Shown here: positions 31,689 through 42,249 of the stretch, one piece after another
How positions within the stretch are numbered: the stretch's first letter is position 1
Layout of the letters: the number at the start of each line of letters is the position of its first letter
NCBI RefSeq assembly: GCF_030463535.1
Contig: NC_132881.1
Location: forward strand, 42,366,344-42,430,343
Direction: 5' to 3'
Source of the DNA: Salminus brasiliensis
Taxonomy: Eukaryota > Chordata > Actinopteri > Characiformes > Bryconidae
DNA: 64,000 nucleotides
The notes under the pieces: generated by a model
The model's input: the letters and a program-made list of their open reading frames with translations, nothing else
What the model was told of the DNA's origin: nothing
Database searches by the model: none
Program-made: the position numbers and the translations under genes

Positions 31689-31754
31689 ATGGAGATGTCC
31701 GTGTCTGCGCTCAGTGTGCTGCTCCTGCTGACAGCTTCTCTGACTGGAAGAAAG
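31689..31754 (+). CDS. ART copy 1, signal-peptide exon
   Basis: Twenty-two codons, ending in AAG|GTAGGT in phase 0. The peptide MEMSVSALSVLLLLTASLTG has a hydrophobic core (LSVLLLLTASL) with a small-residue end, as in a secretory signal peptide. It joins in frame to the large exon at 32380. The same exon, with the same phase and a very similar core, precedes copies 3, 4 and 5, which is the main support for this start. Confidence 0.85.
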
Positions 31755-32379
31755 GTAGGTACCATTTACACAGAGAGAGAGATCACAGATCTCTGGAGGA
31801 GTTTTGGGTGGATAAAGTCTATATTTGAATAATTAAAGGGTTGAACGAAGGGATTCCGGGTGGTTTGGTGGAGAACCAGCTATTCTGGAGCTATTCTGAT
31901 CTACAGAAATCCAGTCAGAATTGTTTACAGTGATGGTAAATGGATACAGATTTCTAAGAAGTTTGATGCCCATTAAAGAGCAACACCAGCTGCCTTTTTT
32001 TTTTTTAGCCCCGCCTCATTTTTTTCCCATGCTCTTTTGGCGTTCTGGAGGAATAAGCGATGGTCGGATGGTAATCATGGGCTGATCATTTTACAGAATT
32101 TTATGCAACCCAAGCACAGCCATAAAACTCCTGCCCTGCATATTCTTGTGCTAGTGCTTTAAAAGACCCAACTCAGTAAAGGGTTGTTCATGACCACATT
32201 ACCAGCTGGAGTTAGCCATTAGACCAGTACATACTCTGCACTTCCGCTTCTAAAGGAACAACAGAAATGGTATAAAATGACTTCAAATCTTTTAACATGA
32301 ACTTCCCTGCTGGCATATTATGATGGTCGATTGCGTTTAATATGGGATTATTTCATGTGTTTTCTCCTTGTTCCTGCAG

Positions 32380-33120
32380 AGCAGTGGTCAGATTTTTCCC
32401 CTGGACATGGCCTACAACTCTGTGGATGATCGGTTTGATGGCTGTAAAAAAGACATGTATCAATTAGTGGCCACAAAGTACACTGAACATGAAAAACAGC
32501 ACACCCCTGGTTTCTCAACTGCCTGGACAAATGCACTTCAGAGCTGCACTAAAGGTGGACTCAACGTAAACCAGTCTGCTGCCATTTACCTGTACACTCA
32601 GGACTATTCCTTTAATCCACAGTGCTCATATAAACAGTTCAACAAAGCCTGTCAGGAAGGAAAAGCAGCGTATCTGAAAGGAGACTTTCAGTTTTACACT
32701 CTGTATTACTTTTTGACTGAAGCTGTTCAAGCGCTCAAACAAAGAAAGTGTGTGACGGTGTATCGCAGAACCAAATCTACATATAACCTAGTCGTCCCAA
32801 AACAAAGAATTCGATTTGGGTCGTTTGCTTCCAGCTCTTTGACAAAGAACCTGTTTAATTATGGAAAAGTTTCCTGTTTTAGGATTAAAACTTGTTTCGG
32901 AGCCAAACTGGGAAAATACTCAGCTCTGCAACACGAGGAAGAGGTGCTCATTCCTCCCTACGAGGTCTTCCTCATCACTGACATCAACAAAAAAGACCTG
33001 GCCAGAGATATGAAGTGTAAAGTCGTATACGACCTCAAAAGTGACGGTACTAAAAGTGCTCTGAACTGCAAAAAAATTGCTGTTAGGTCAGAGGATCAGC
33101 AGTGGAGCCATCTGTTTTAG
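32380..33120 (+). CDS. Ecto-ADP-ribosyltransferase copy 1, catalytic exon
   Basis: Encodes 246 residues (268 with the signal exon), the usual size for vertebrate ARTC enzymes, which transfer ADP-ribose from NAD+ to arginines of extracellular proteins. The acceptor is TTCCTGCAG. Arginine-specific R-S-ExE signature: R151 in VTVYRR, the serine motif FGSFASSSL (168-175), and E208/E210 in HEEEVLIPPYE. PLDMA and DGC near the start and NC near the end are the family's N- and C-terminal landmarks; the two cysteines probably pair. An NQS sequon is at residue 86. The C-terminus SEDQQWSHLF is polar, with no GPI tail, so secretion is predicted. Nucleotides from about 32497 to 33134 are almost identical to copies 2 and 3, whereas the first 115 bp are not. 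The alternative is another ARTC subtype; the substrate is unknown. Confidence 0.92.
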   Translation, partial: SSGQIFPLDMAYNSVDDRFDGCKKDMYQLVATKYTEHEKQHTPGFSTAWTNALQSCTKGGLNVNQSAAIYLYTQDYSFNPQCSYKQFNKACQEGKAAYLKGDFQFYTLYYFLTEAVQALKQRKCVTVYRRTKSTYNLVVPKQRIRFGSFASSSLTKNLFNYGKVSCFRIKTCFGAKLGKYSALQHEEEVLIPPYEVFLITDINKKDLARDMKCKVVYDLKSDGTKSALNCKKIAVRSEDQQWSHLF

Positions 33121-33169
33121 CAACACTTCAGCTGTTGCCTGCTCTGGTTATATTATATGAATTAACGTC

Positions 33170-33175
33170 AATAAA
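33170..33175 (+). terminator. Poly(A) signal, ART copy 1
   Basis: AATAAA 50 bp after the stop codon. Confidence 0.55.
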
Positions 33176-33772
33176 CAGATCACACAATTACAGTAAACAG
33201 AGCAGACCTTAACTTTAACCCAAAAAATAAATCGGGTCACAAACATACAAAAATACAAAAATACAGTATACAGTATAAATACAGTATAAATACAGTATAT
33301 ACCCAAGAACTCACTGGACCTTATTCACCAATATCTTCCTAATACTTTACTAAAATTTGTTCTTTGGGTTCACCAACTGTTCTTAAGACATTGCAAAGAG
33401 AGGAAGTCTCCTGTTGCGTGATTGGGTTCTGACTGACTGTGATTGAAAGAGGACGATCTGTTATTAATAAATGCTGTATATCACTGATTTACAGATCATA
33501 AGATCATGAGATTATACTTTTTCCAGGTTGTTGTGCTGCAGTGCTGATGTTAAGGCTTATTCTAGCCCTGGTAAACATGCTTTCCTTCAGTCTTTAGTCT
33601 AATTAGTCTAATTGAAATAAGTAAATATCATTTCTTTGTTCATTTTTTTTTTTTACAAAGCTTTGCTAGATTTTAAAAGGAGTTTTTTTTAATTAGGTAA
33701 GAACAGATGTTTAATAATCATTATTGTTGCTGGCTTTGCTTTGAAAAGAGCTAGACCGCTAGGAAAAAAAAA

Positions 33773-33803
<31 letters not shown>

Positions 33804-33949
33804 AATTGTCTATTCGTCTGTGTTTCTTTGCTTTGTTATTACTGAAATCACAAGCTAAATAAATCTGCATTTTATCTCTGAAACCCTGGTTGTTGATGTG
33901 ATGTTTGTGTGTTCTCTTACCTTCACTAAACAGTCATATCTGAGATATT

Positions 33950-36062
33950 TCAACCCCAGCACTGACCTTAACTTTAGTCAAAAACCTAACCCTGGCCTTA
34001 ATTTTAGCCCAAAACCTGAACCTAACCCTGACCTTAACTTTAGCCCAAAACCTGAACCTAACCCTGAGCTTAACTTTAGCCCAAAACCTAACCCTTCCCC
34101 TGAGCTTAACTTTAGCCCAAAACCTGAACCTAACCCTGACCTTAACTTTAGCCCAAAACCTGAACCTAACCCTGAGCTTAAATTTTGCTCAAAACCTAAA
34201 CCTAACCCTGACCTTAACTTTAGCTCAAAACCTAAACCTAATCCTGACCTTAACTTTAGCTCAAAACCTAAACCTAATCCTGACCTTAACTTTAGCTCAA
34301 AACCTAACCCTTCCCCTGACCTTAACTTTAGCTCAAAACCTAAACCTAACCCTGACCTTAACTTTAGCTCAAAACCTAAACCTAATCCTGACCTTAACTT
34401 TAGCTCAAAACCTAAACCTAATCCTGACCTTAACTTTAGCTCAAAACCTAACCCTTCCCCTGACCTTAACTTTAGCCCAAAACCTAAACCTAACCCTGAC
34501 CTTAACTTTAGCTCAAAACCTAAACCTAATCCTGACCTTAACTTTAGCTCAAAACCTAAACCTAATCCTGACCTTAACTTTAGCTCAAAACCTAACCCTT
34601 CCCCTGACCTTAACTTTAGCCCAAAACCTGAACCTAACCCTGACCTTAACTTTAGTTCAAAACCTAAACCTAATCCTGACCTTAACTTTAGCTCAAAACC
34701 TGAACCTAACCCTGACCTTAACTTTAGCTCAAAACCTAAACCTAATCCTGACCTTAACTTTAGCTCAAAACCTAACCCTTCCCCTGACCTTAACTTTAGC
34801 CCAAAACCTAAACCTAACCCTGACCTTAACTTTAGCTCAAAACCTAAACCTAATCCTGACCTTAACTTTAGCTCAAAACCTAAACCTAATCCTGACCTTA
34901 ACTTTAGCTCAAAACCCAACCCTTTCCCTGACCTTAACTTTAGCCCAAAACCTGAACCTAACCCTGACCTTAACTTTAGCTCAAAACCTAAACCTAATCC
35001 TGACCTTAACTTTAGCTCAAAACCTGAACCTAACCCTGACCTTAACTGTAGCCCAAAACCTAAACCTAACCCTGACCTTAACTTTAGCTCAAAACCTAAC
35101 CCTTCCCCTGACCTTAACTTTAGCCCAAAATCTAGACCTAACCCTGACCTTAACTTTAGCTCAAAATCTAAACCTAACCCTGACCTTAACTTTAGGCTCA
35201 AAACCTAAACCTAATCCTGACCTTAACTTTAGCTCAAAACCTGAACCTAACCCTGACCTTAACTTTAGCCCAAAACCTAAACCTAACCCTGACCTTAATT
35301 TTAGCCCAAAACCTAAACCTAACCCTGACCTTAACTTTAGGCTCAAAACCTAAACCTAATCCTGACCTTAACTTTAGCTCAAAACCTAAACCTAATCCTG
35401 ACCTTAACTTTAGCTCAAAACCTGAACCTAACCCTGACCTTAACTTTAGCCCAAAACCTAAACCTAACCCTGACCTTAACTTTAGCTCAAAACCTAAAGC
35501 TAACCCTAACCTTAACTTTAGCTCAAAACCTAAACCTAACCCTGACCTTAACTTTAGCCCAAAACCTGAACCTAACCCTGAGCTTAAATTTAGCTCAAAA
35601 CCTGAACCTAACCCTAACCTTAACTTTAGCCCAAAATCTAAACCTGACCTTAACTTTAGGCTCAAAACCTAAACCTAATCCTGACCTTAACTTTAGCTCA
35701 AAACCTGAACCTAACCCTGACCTTAACTTTAGCCCAAAACCTAAACCTAACCCTGACCTTAACTTTAGCCCAAAACCTAAACCTAACCCTGACCTTAATT
35801 TTAGCTCAAAACCTAAAGCTAACCCTAACCTTAACTTTAGCCCAAAACCTAAACCTAACCCTGACCTTAACTTTAGCCCAAAACCTAAACCTAACCCTGA
35901 CCTTAACTTTAGCCCAAAACCTGAACCTAACCCTGAGCTTAAATTTAGCTCAAAACCTAAACCTAACCCTGACCTTAACTTTAGCCCAAAACCTAAAGCT
36001 AACCATGACTTTAACTTTAGCCCAAAACCTAAATCTAAGCCTAACCCTGACCCTCACTTTAA
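33950..36062. repeat. 36-bp minisatellite array, about 58 units
   Basis: The unit CCTGACCTTAACTTTAGCTC with AAAACCTAAACCTAAT is 36 bp, exactly 12 codons, so both strands stay open for over 400 codons (33898-35208 plus; 33978-35201 minus). Variants include a CCTAACCCTTCCCCTGACC unit that recurs every fourth or fifth unit, giving a higher-order period near 144 bp. No start context, splice signal or non-repeat domain supports a protein. The same CCTTAACTTTAACCC wording occurs unamplified at 42940-43080 and 43905-44185, and at the matching places in the sister duplicon. Confidence 0.95.
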
Positions 36063-36064
36063 TT

Positions 36065-38190
36065 TGGGGAAATCTAAATAACACTATTTGCTCTTAAACT
36101 GGTCACATTTAACGTGGACTGTACCGTACGTGATATTTATGCTCACTGTGTTTATTTCAGGGGCTGTTTTAGCGGCTGTTCACCAGCTACTCTGGTTTGG
36201 CCTCGCAGGACTCTGAGCACTTGAGCTGCAGCAATTAAAAGAGCACAAAAGAACAGAAGGCATTACGAGAAAGATCTACCATGTTCATCCTGATATCTTA
36301 TAAAAAGCTGAATATCATATTTAAGTAAGACCATGCGAAAGCTACAGGATGTTTAGCAAAGGTAATGCTGAGTAAAATATTCAGAGGTTTTGGTGCAGAA
36401 GTAACCAAAGGTAAAGCAAAGTGTTCTTGCATGCAGCCTCCTCTTTCACTCAGGCCTGAGTCAACAGGGAAACACCATCGACACCCACCAAGAAACGCTG
36501 GATGAGCAGCTGGATTCACTAAAGTATTTTATTTATATTTATAAATAATTAAAAGAAATGTTTTTTAGATGTACTTTCTTTTTTCTTCATTTCATACTTA
36601 AGATAAAAGTTAATGCAGTTATTCTCAAGAACCTTATTAAAAACCTTCTTAACCTTTATGAAATGTTAATGAATATTTGGCATTCTTAAAACAAATATTT
36701 TTCTTGAATATTTTCTTAACCTTTTCTGCCTACTCTTTGCACAATACCACACTACAATGCATAGGTTTACTAGGTTACCTATGTCTACCCCTATGTCTAC
36801 AGTCCAGTTTCTATTGTCTGGTTTAACTCTGTGTACAGCCTTTAACCTGTTTGTACAGTTTTCACTGATATCTTTAGTTTTAATTATATCTCTCGTCTAA
36901 ATACGTCTAGTCGTAAGATAGCAAAAGAAAGAATTACATTGTCCAGCGTGACAGACAATCAGTTTACTGTGGATGAGACAATAAGACTATTGAATCTTGA
37001 TGGATTCATGCTGGTCTTAGACTGTAAGAGGTCAAAGGGTCAGCCTTAAAAATGATCAGTGTAAATAGCTGAATTACTGGAATTAATGTTTAATTTAACA
37101 AGACAAAACATTGAGATCTTAAAGGTCTTAAAGTACCTTTTATTTTCTTAAGTTCCTCCACTTAAACTTCTAGTTAAAATTTCTTCAACGCTTAGTTTAA
37201 TCCTGCATGGATTTAGTCAAAATGGATAATGAAAAGTGTATCCTGCATTGTTCATGGTATGCTCTAAAATAGCACATAAAAGAATAGACTACATTTTTCC
37301 CCAAGAATTTAAAGGCCTCATCAATATTATTCAGATTTCCTTAGAATTTCCTAACCCTGACCAGATTTCCTAAGAGAAGTCTTAACCAAAAGTCCCCATC
37401 AGATTCATGATGTGTTTTTTTAAGCGCAGAATAGATTGATCAATCCCACTGTCCCCACAAACTGATCAAATTCCAAAAAAGAACAACAACAACAAAAAAA
37501 AAAAAACTGCAGAATGTCACAATGTTTGTGAAAACTGTAAAGAAGACATTTCCTCTTAAGAACAGTTGGTAAATGAGGCCCATTTGGAAGCCAAGGTAAT
37601 CCCCGTTCCCTCTGTGAACTATCATGTTGCTCAGCTAAGAAGCACAACTGAGGAGTAGGCCTTAGACTGAGGAGTCAGACTTCAACTATGGACACATATT
37701 GCAAGTAGGTCAAGTGACAAAGCAAGTGGTTCACAAGGCTGATGCAGACACAGATAGTGTGAAAACAGATGAGGTGTCCTGTGCAGGTCCTGTGTTCATG
37801 GTGTGAGAGCTGCTGGGAAACCATGACAGCAGAAGCAGAGTCATCAGTGAGAGAACAGTGGTTATAGTCACCACCGTCAGCAAACTACGAGGCCTTGACG
37901 GAAATATGGAAGCCATAGAAAACCCCTCTGCTAAGCAGACCTGTCAATCATTGTTAAGCTACAGTCCGAATTCGCTGTTATTGTCTGAGAAGTTAAAGAT
38001 AATCTCAGTCTGGGATTGGTTTTGAAGAAATGCTGCACAAACAGAAAAACAATCGAGCTTTCATGTAGCATTATCTGTGTCTGAAACCACACACTACTGT
38101 ACTATAAATACACACTACTCCTAATGTACTGTGTGTGTTTGACCTGCAATTTAGAGAGGAAGTGTGCAATAAACAGATTCCAGGCTCTTT
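36065..38190. other. ART copy 1 downstream flank, paralogous to other blocks
   Basis: GATATCTTATAA, GCGAAAGCTACAGGATGTT, AAGTGTTCTTGCATGCAGCC and CAGTGAGAGAACAGTGGTTA follow the same order as 43230-43800 and 48470-49050. The whole flank therefore descends from an older duplication that carried an ART gene. 36530-37660 shows no gene. Confidence 0.7.
37731..37916 (-). CDS. Hypothetical 61-aa ORF with a hydrophobic segment
   Basis: Begins MASIFPSRPRSLLTVVTITT and continues VLSLMTLLLLSWFP, then a polar S/T-rich tail. A basic N-terminus followed by about 20 hydrophobic residues looks like a signal anchor or signal peptide, perhaps the first exon of a minus-strand gene. Homologous DNA at 43800-43620 and 49050-48870 has lost the ATG and carries a 2-bp length difference inside the hydrophobic stretch, so those copies read differently. 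I do not recognise the protein, and chance is possible. Confidence 0.25.
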   Translation of the reverse strand: MASIFPSRPRSLLTVVTITTVLSLMTLLLLSWFPSSSHTMNTGPAQDTSSVFTLSVSASAL

Positions 38191-38194
38191 TTTC

Positions 38195-38600
38195 TATACA
38201 TTTTTCTCCCAACAAACCCACCCATTTCTAGCTTCCCCTAGCACTAGCAATGCTGCCGACACTAGGAGGGTAAAGACTTAACGCACGTCTCCTCTGATAC
38301 ATGCAAAGTCAACTTCCTCTTTTCAAACTGCCGCCCAATGCAGCATTGCCAGGCAGCTCACAGGAAAGCACCCGTTCCCCAGCTCAACCGCACCAGCTAA
38401 CAGATGCCTAGGATGGCTAACATCAACTAAAAGTGATGAGGGGAGAGAGCGCCACCTACCCACCTGGAGAGGGCATGGCCAATTGTGCTCTCTTTGACTC
38501 AGACTGCTGACGGCAAAGCAGCATGGTTCAGGATTTGTACTCTATGCAACTATGCAACGCATTAGTCCACTGAGCCCCTCAGAGGTCCCAGATTGGCTCT
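38195..38600 (+). repeat. Interspersed repeat family R, second long copy
   Basis: Collinear with 23930-24345, sharing the CTCTTTTCAAACTGCC, AGCTCACAGGAAA and GGCCAATTGTGCTCTCTTTG blocks. It abuts the LINE remnant that follows. Confidence 0.6.
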
Positions 38601-38604
38601 TTGA

Positions 38605-39745
38605 AACATACAAACATTTATATTTAAGGCATTTAGCAGACACTCTTGTCCAAAGTGCTTCACCGTTTAATCAGAAAATATCCTTAGGTATTTTGTAGAT
38701 GCCAGAATCTAGATACACAGAAGCTAGAATAGATATAATACAAAAGTCAGTATGGATACCTAGATTCAGAATACTCAACATACTATCCTTTGAGTGAATG
38801 TCAATCGTAAGCCTTAATAAATACAACATAAGTGCTGATTTAGTTACTCTAGAAATAGGGGGGTCTTCTGACGGTCTTTAAAGAGTTTAAAATCAGGGGA
38901 AGTTTGTTCCACTGCTCAGTAAAGAAAAAAGTGTGGGTGCTTGACTTCCATGCATCTTTAAGGAAGGCCGAGCCGTACTTAAAGCTTGAAGGGGTCTTGG
39001 TACGAATCAGAAATTGACCATTTTCATCAAGTATGGAGGGGCTGGTCCTTTCCTGGCTTTGTAGGCCAGAATTAGGGTTTTGAGTCTGATGTGGGCGGCT
39101 ACAAGAAGCCAATAAAGAGGACACAGCAGAGGAGTTACGTGGCTGAACTTAGGAACACTGAAGACGACCCATGCCGACACTCTGGATCAGTCTGGCTCAA
39201 GGGCCTGATGGTATGCATAGTATGTGTAGCCAGAAGGGAGCTGCAGTAGACAAGTGTTAATATGACGGAAGACTGAACAAGTCTGGGTGGCCTCACTAGG
39301 AAAAAAAGGTCAAACTCTCCAGATGCTGTAAAGTAGAAATTGCTTGACTGAGAAATGTAGTACATGAATTGAGAAATTAAATCTGGTGCTTCTGCAGATG
39401 GAGAGACCAGGAAGTTTTTGAGAGAGACTGCAAGATCATGGTGAAGTCCTGTAGTTCCAGGAATGTACAGCAGCTTAGTCTTGCTGGGGCTAAGTTTCAG
39501 GAGATGGGTTCCCATCCATGACGAGACATCAGCGAGAGATGCAGAAAAGAGAGTTGAAACTTAAGCATCAAAAGGTGTGAAAGAAAGGATGAGCTGAGTG
39601 GCATCACCATAGAAGTGGTAAGAGAACCCAGGAGGGGATATTACTTCTCCAAGAGAGTGAGTGTAGAGTGGACCAAGCACAGAGCCCTGAGGGATGCCAG
39701 TGGAGAGTCTGCATGGAGCAGATGTAGCCCCCTGCCAAAGTACCT
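38605..39745 (-). pseudogene. LINE reverse transcriptase remnant with 3' tail
   Basis: Read on the minus strand from 39745: GIPQGSVLGPLYT, then FSYHFYGDATQLILSF, where the catalytic YADD box has become YGDA. Next come KLSPSKTKLLYIPGTTGLHH DLAVSL (39500-39420), decayed linker, and TEQWNKLPLILNSLKTVRR at 38890. The 3' UTR follows, ending with the GGCATTTAGCAGACACTCTT tail near 38625 (plus-strand wording). Frameshifts separate the pieces. The 3' UTR also occurs alone at 58355-58610. The family is L2/CR1-type, different from the intact element at 9.6 kb. Confidence 0.75.
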
Positions 39746-39761
39746 GGTAAGAGCGCTCCTA

Positions 39762-41150
39762 ATTAACTGATCAGCACAGTGATTTATCAGTCTACTCAGG
39801 CTTTAGTAGAGCTCAGTAACACTGAGATAAATAACTGATCAGCACAGTGATTTATCAGTCTACTCAGGCTTTAGTAGAGCTCAGTAACACTGAGATAAAT
39901 AACTGATCACACAGTGATTTATCAGTCTACTCAGGCTTTAGTAGAGCTCAGTAACACTGAGATAAATAACTGATCAGCACAGTGATTTATCAGTCTACTC
40001 AGGCTTTAGTAGAGCTCAGTAACACTGAGATAAATAACTGATCACACAGTGATTTATCAGTCTACTCAGGCTTTAGTAGAGCTCAGTAACACTGAGATAA
40101 ATAACTGATCAGCACAGTGATTTATCAGTCTACTCAGGCTTTAGTAGAGTTCAGTAACACTGAGATCAATAACTGATCAGCACAGTGATTTATCAGTCTA
40201 CTCAGACTTTAGTAGAGCTCAGTAACACTGAGATAAATAACTGATCAGCACAGTGATTTATCAGTCTACTCAGGCTTTAGTAGAGCTCAGTAACACTGAG
40301 ATAAATAACTGATCAGCACAGTGATTTATCAGTCTACTCAGGCTTTAGTAGAGTTCAGTAACACTGAGATCAATAACTGATCACCACAGTGATTTATCAG
40401 TCTACTCAGGCTTTAGTAGAGCTCAGTAACACTGAGATCAATAACTGATCAGCACAGTGATTTATCAGTCTACTCAGGCTTTAGTAGAGCTCAGTAACAC
40501 TGAGATAAATAACTGATCAGCACAGTGATTTATCAGTCTACTCAGGCTTTAGTAGAGTTCAGTAACACTGAGATCAATAACTGATCACCACAGTGATTTA
40601 TCAGTCTACTCAGGCTTTAGTAGAGCTCAGTAACACTGAGATCAATAACTGATCAGCACAGTGATTTATCAGTCTACTCAGACTTTAGTAGAGCTCAGTA
40701 ACACTGAGATAAATAACTGATCAGCACAGTGATTTATCAGTCTACTCAGGCTTTAGTAGAGCTCAGTAACACTGAGATAAATAACTGATCAGCACAGTGA
40801 TTTATCAGTCTACTCAGGCTTTAGTAGAGTTCAGTAACACTGAGATAAATAACTGATCACACAGTGATTTATCAGTCTACTCAGGCTTTAGTAGAGCTCA
40901 GTAACACAGATCAATAACTGATCACCACAGTGATTTATCAGTCTACTCAGGCTTTAGTAGAGTTCAGTAACACTGAGATAAATAACTGATCACACAGTGA
41001 TTTATCAGTCTACTCAGGCTTTAGTAGAGCTCAGTAACACTGAGATAAATAACTGATCAGCACAGTGATTTATCAGTCTACTCAGGCTTTAGTAGAGCTC
41101 AGTAACACTGAGATAAATAACTGATCAGCACAGTGAGTTATCAGTCTACT
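39762..41150. repeat. 68-bp satellite array, about 20 units
   Basis: The unit has TAACTGATCAGCACAGTGAT, TTATCAGTCTACTCAGGCTT and TAGTAGAGCTCAGTAACACT GAGATAAA. Units are 66-68 bp and over 95% alike by eye; 66-bp variants have GATCACACAG for GATCAGCACAG. Each unit carries a perfect 6-bp inverted repeat, CTCAGT-AAC-ACTGAG. The array ends exactly where the paralogous block of ART copy 2 begins. A single diverged unit sits at 45474-45524, at the start of the sister block. Confidence 0.97.
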
Positions 41151-41452
41151 TATTTACTTAATTTACTTACTTAAGATTTAGAGTTTGTTAAGAAGCCATT
41201 TGCCAACCTTTTACTAAAGTAATAATGATGTTTTGTAAGGACTTTGTTTTCTCAATGTATTAGTTAAGTATTTCTAACAGTATTAGAAACATTCTAAAAT
41301 GATTCTAGTACTTCATCTAAAGAACACTTAATTCCATTAAAAAGAATTCCCAGTATTGTCACATGCTAAAGGTGTGATTCTTTGGTTAGTGTTTGTTATC
41401 ACACCATAGGTGATACGATACGTGAAAAAGATGCAGATGCTTTGGTTAACCT

Positions 41453-41518
41453 TGAGTCACAAGTGTGAAAAACACAGAACTGACACTTTTCTAAATCTGT
41501 TTTATAAGGGCTGTGTTA
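41453..41518 (+). promoter_or_regulatory. ART copy 2 promoter remnant
   Basis: TGAGTCA (AP-1-type) at 41453-41459 and TATAAG at 41513-41518, matching copy 3. The downstream leader exons are deleted just after this (junction near 41545). Confidence 0.5.
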
Positions 41519-41787
41519 TGCAGCGGAGTGCGGTGTATATATACTTTCTTCATTTCTACACAGTGAGTAAATCTCAAATTCATTACTAGAAACATAAGTT
41601 TAGAGCTTGGTGGTGTGCTATCAGTTTGCGGATTCAGAGGGAATATCAGTCACAGCAGCAGCAACAAGCTAATGGAGACACATCAAAACGTACTTACATG
41701 CTTACATTTTATGAAAGCTGCCACTGAAATATCAGGTAACTGTACATTATGGTATGTTTTCAATGTGCTTGATCATTTCCTCTGCAG

Positions 41788-42243
41788 AGCAGTGGTCAGG
41801 CGCTGCCCCTGGACATGGCCTACAACTCTGTGGATGACTCTTTTAAAGGCTGCAGTAAGGAAATGTCTAAATTAGTCAAGAGAAAGTTAATTGAAGATGA
41901 ACAACAGCACACCCCTGGTTTCTCAACTGCCTGGACAAATGCACTTCAGAGCTGCACTAAAGGTGGACTCAACGTAAACCAGTCTGCTGCCATTTACCTG
42001 TACACTCAGGACTATTCCTTTAATCCACAGTGCTCATATAAACAGTTCAACAAAGCCTGTCAGGAAGGAAAAGCAGCGTATCTGAAAGGAGACTTTCCGT
42101 TTTACGCACCCGATTCAGTGGTCAGTTCTGATCATCAGTTCATCTTCAATAAATGCTGCATTTTACTGATTTGCAGAGTCCTGGTGTTGCACTGCGTTAG
42201 TTATGCTGAGATGCTGACCTCACTGTACACCACCTGCTTCTAA
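41788..42243 (+). pseudogene. ART copy 2 pseudogene, two deletions
   Basis: Homologous to the catalytic exon of copy 3 from the acceptor (TCTGCAG before 41788) through DFPFY near 42105. There about 480 bp is missing relative to block C (equivalent to 46890-47370). The reading frame runs on into former 3' flank until 42243. The lost part holds the conserved arginine, the serine motif and the ExE box, so no enzyme can be made. A second deletion upstream (near 41545; about 430 bp by comparison with 45920-46345) removed the 5' UTR exon and the signal-peptide exon. The retained part is closer to copy 1 than to copy 3 at three sites. Any transcript would lack both secretion signal and catalysis. 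Confidence 0.9.
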
Positions 42244-42249
42244 ATGTGC

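Noticed and set aside
33898-35208. Long open frames (436 and 407 codons) on both strands as repeat-protein genes
   Set aside because: The 36-bp unit is a multiple of three without stops, so openness on both strands is automatic. There is no signal peptide, unique domain or splice support.
33950-36062. CRISPR-like array
   Set aside because: Units are contiguous without unique spacers, in a vertebrate genome.
41615-41875. Frame starting MLSVCGFRGN upstream of ART copy 2, also at 46413 before copy 3
   Set aside because: It reads through intron sequence into the catalytic exon. The acceptor and the separate leader exon in intact copies show the true structure.
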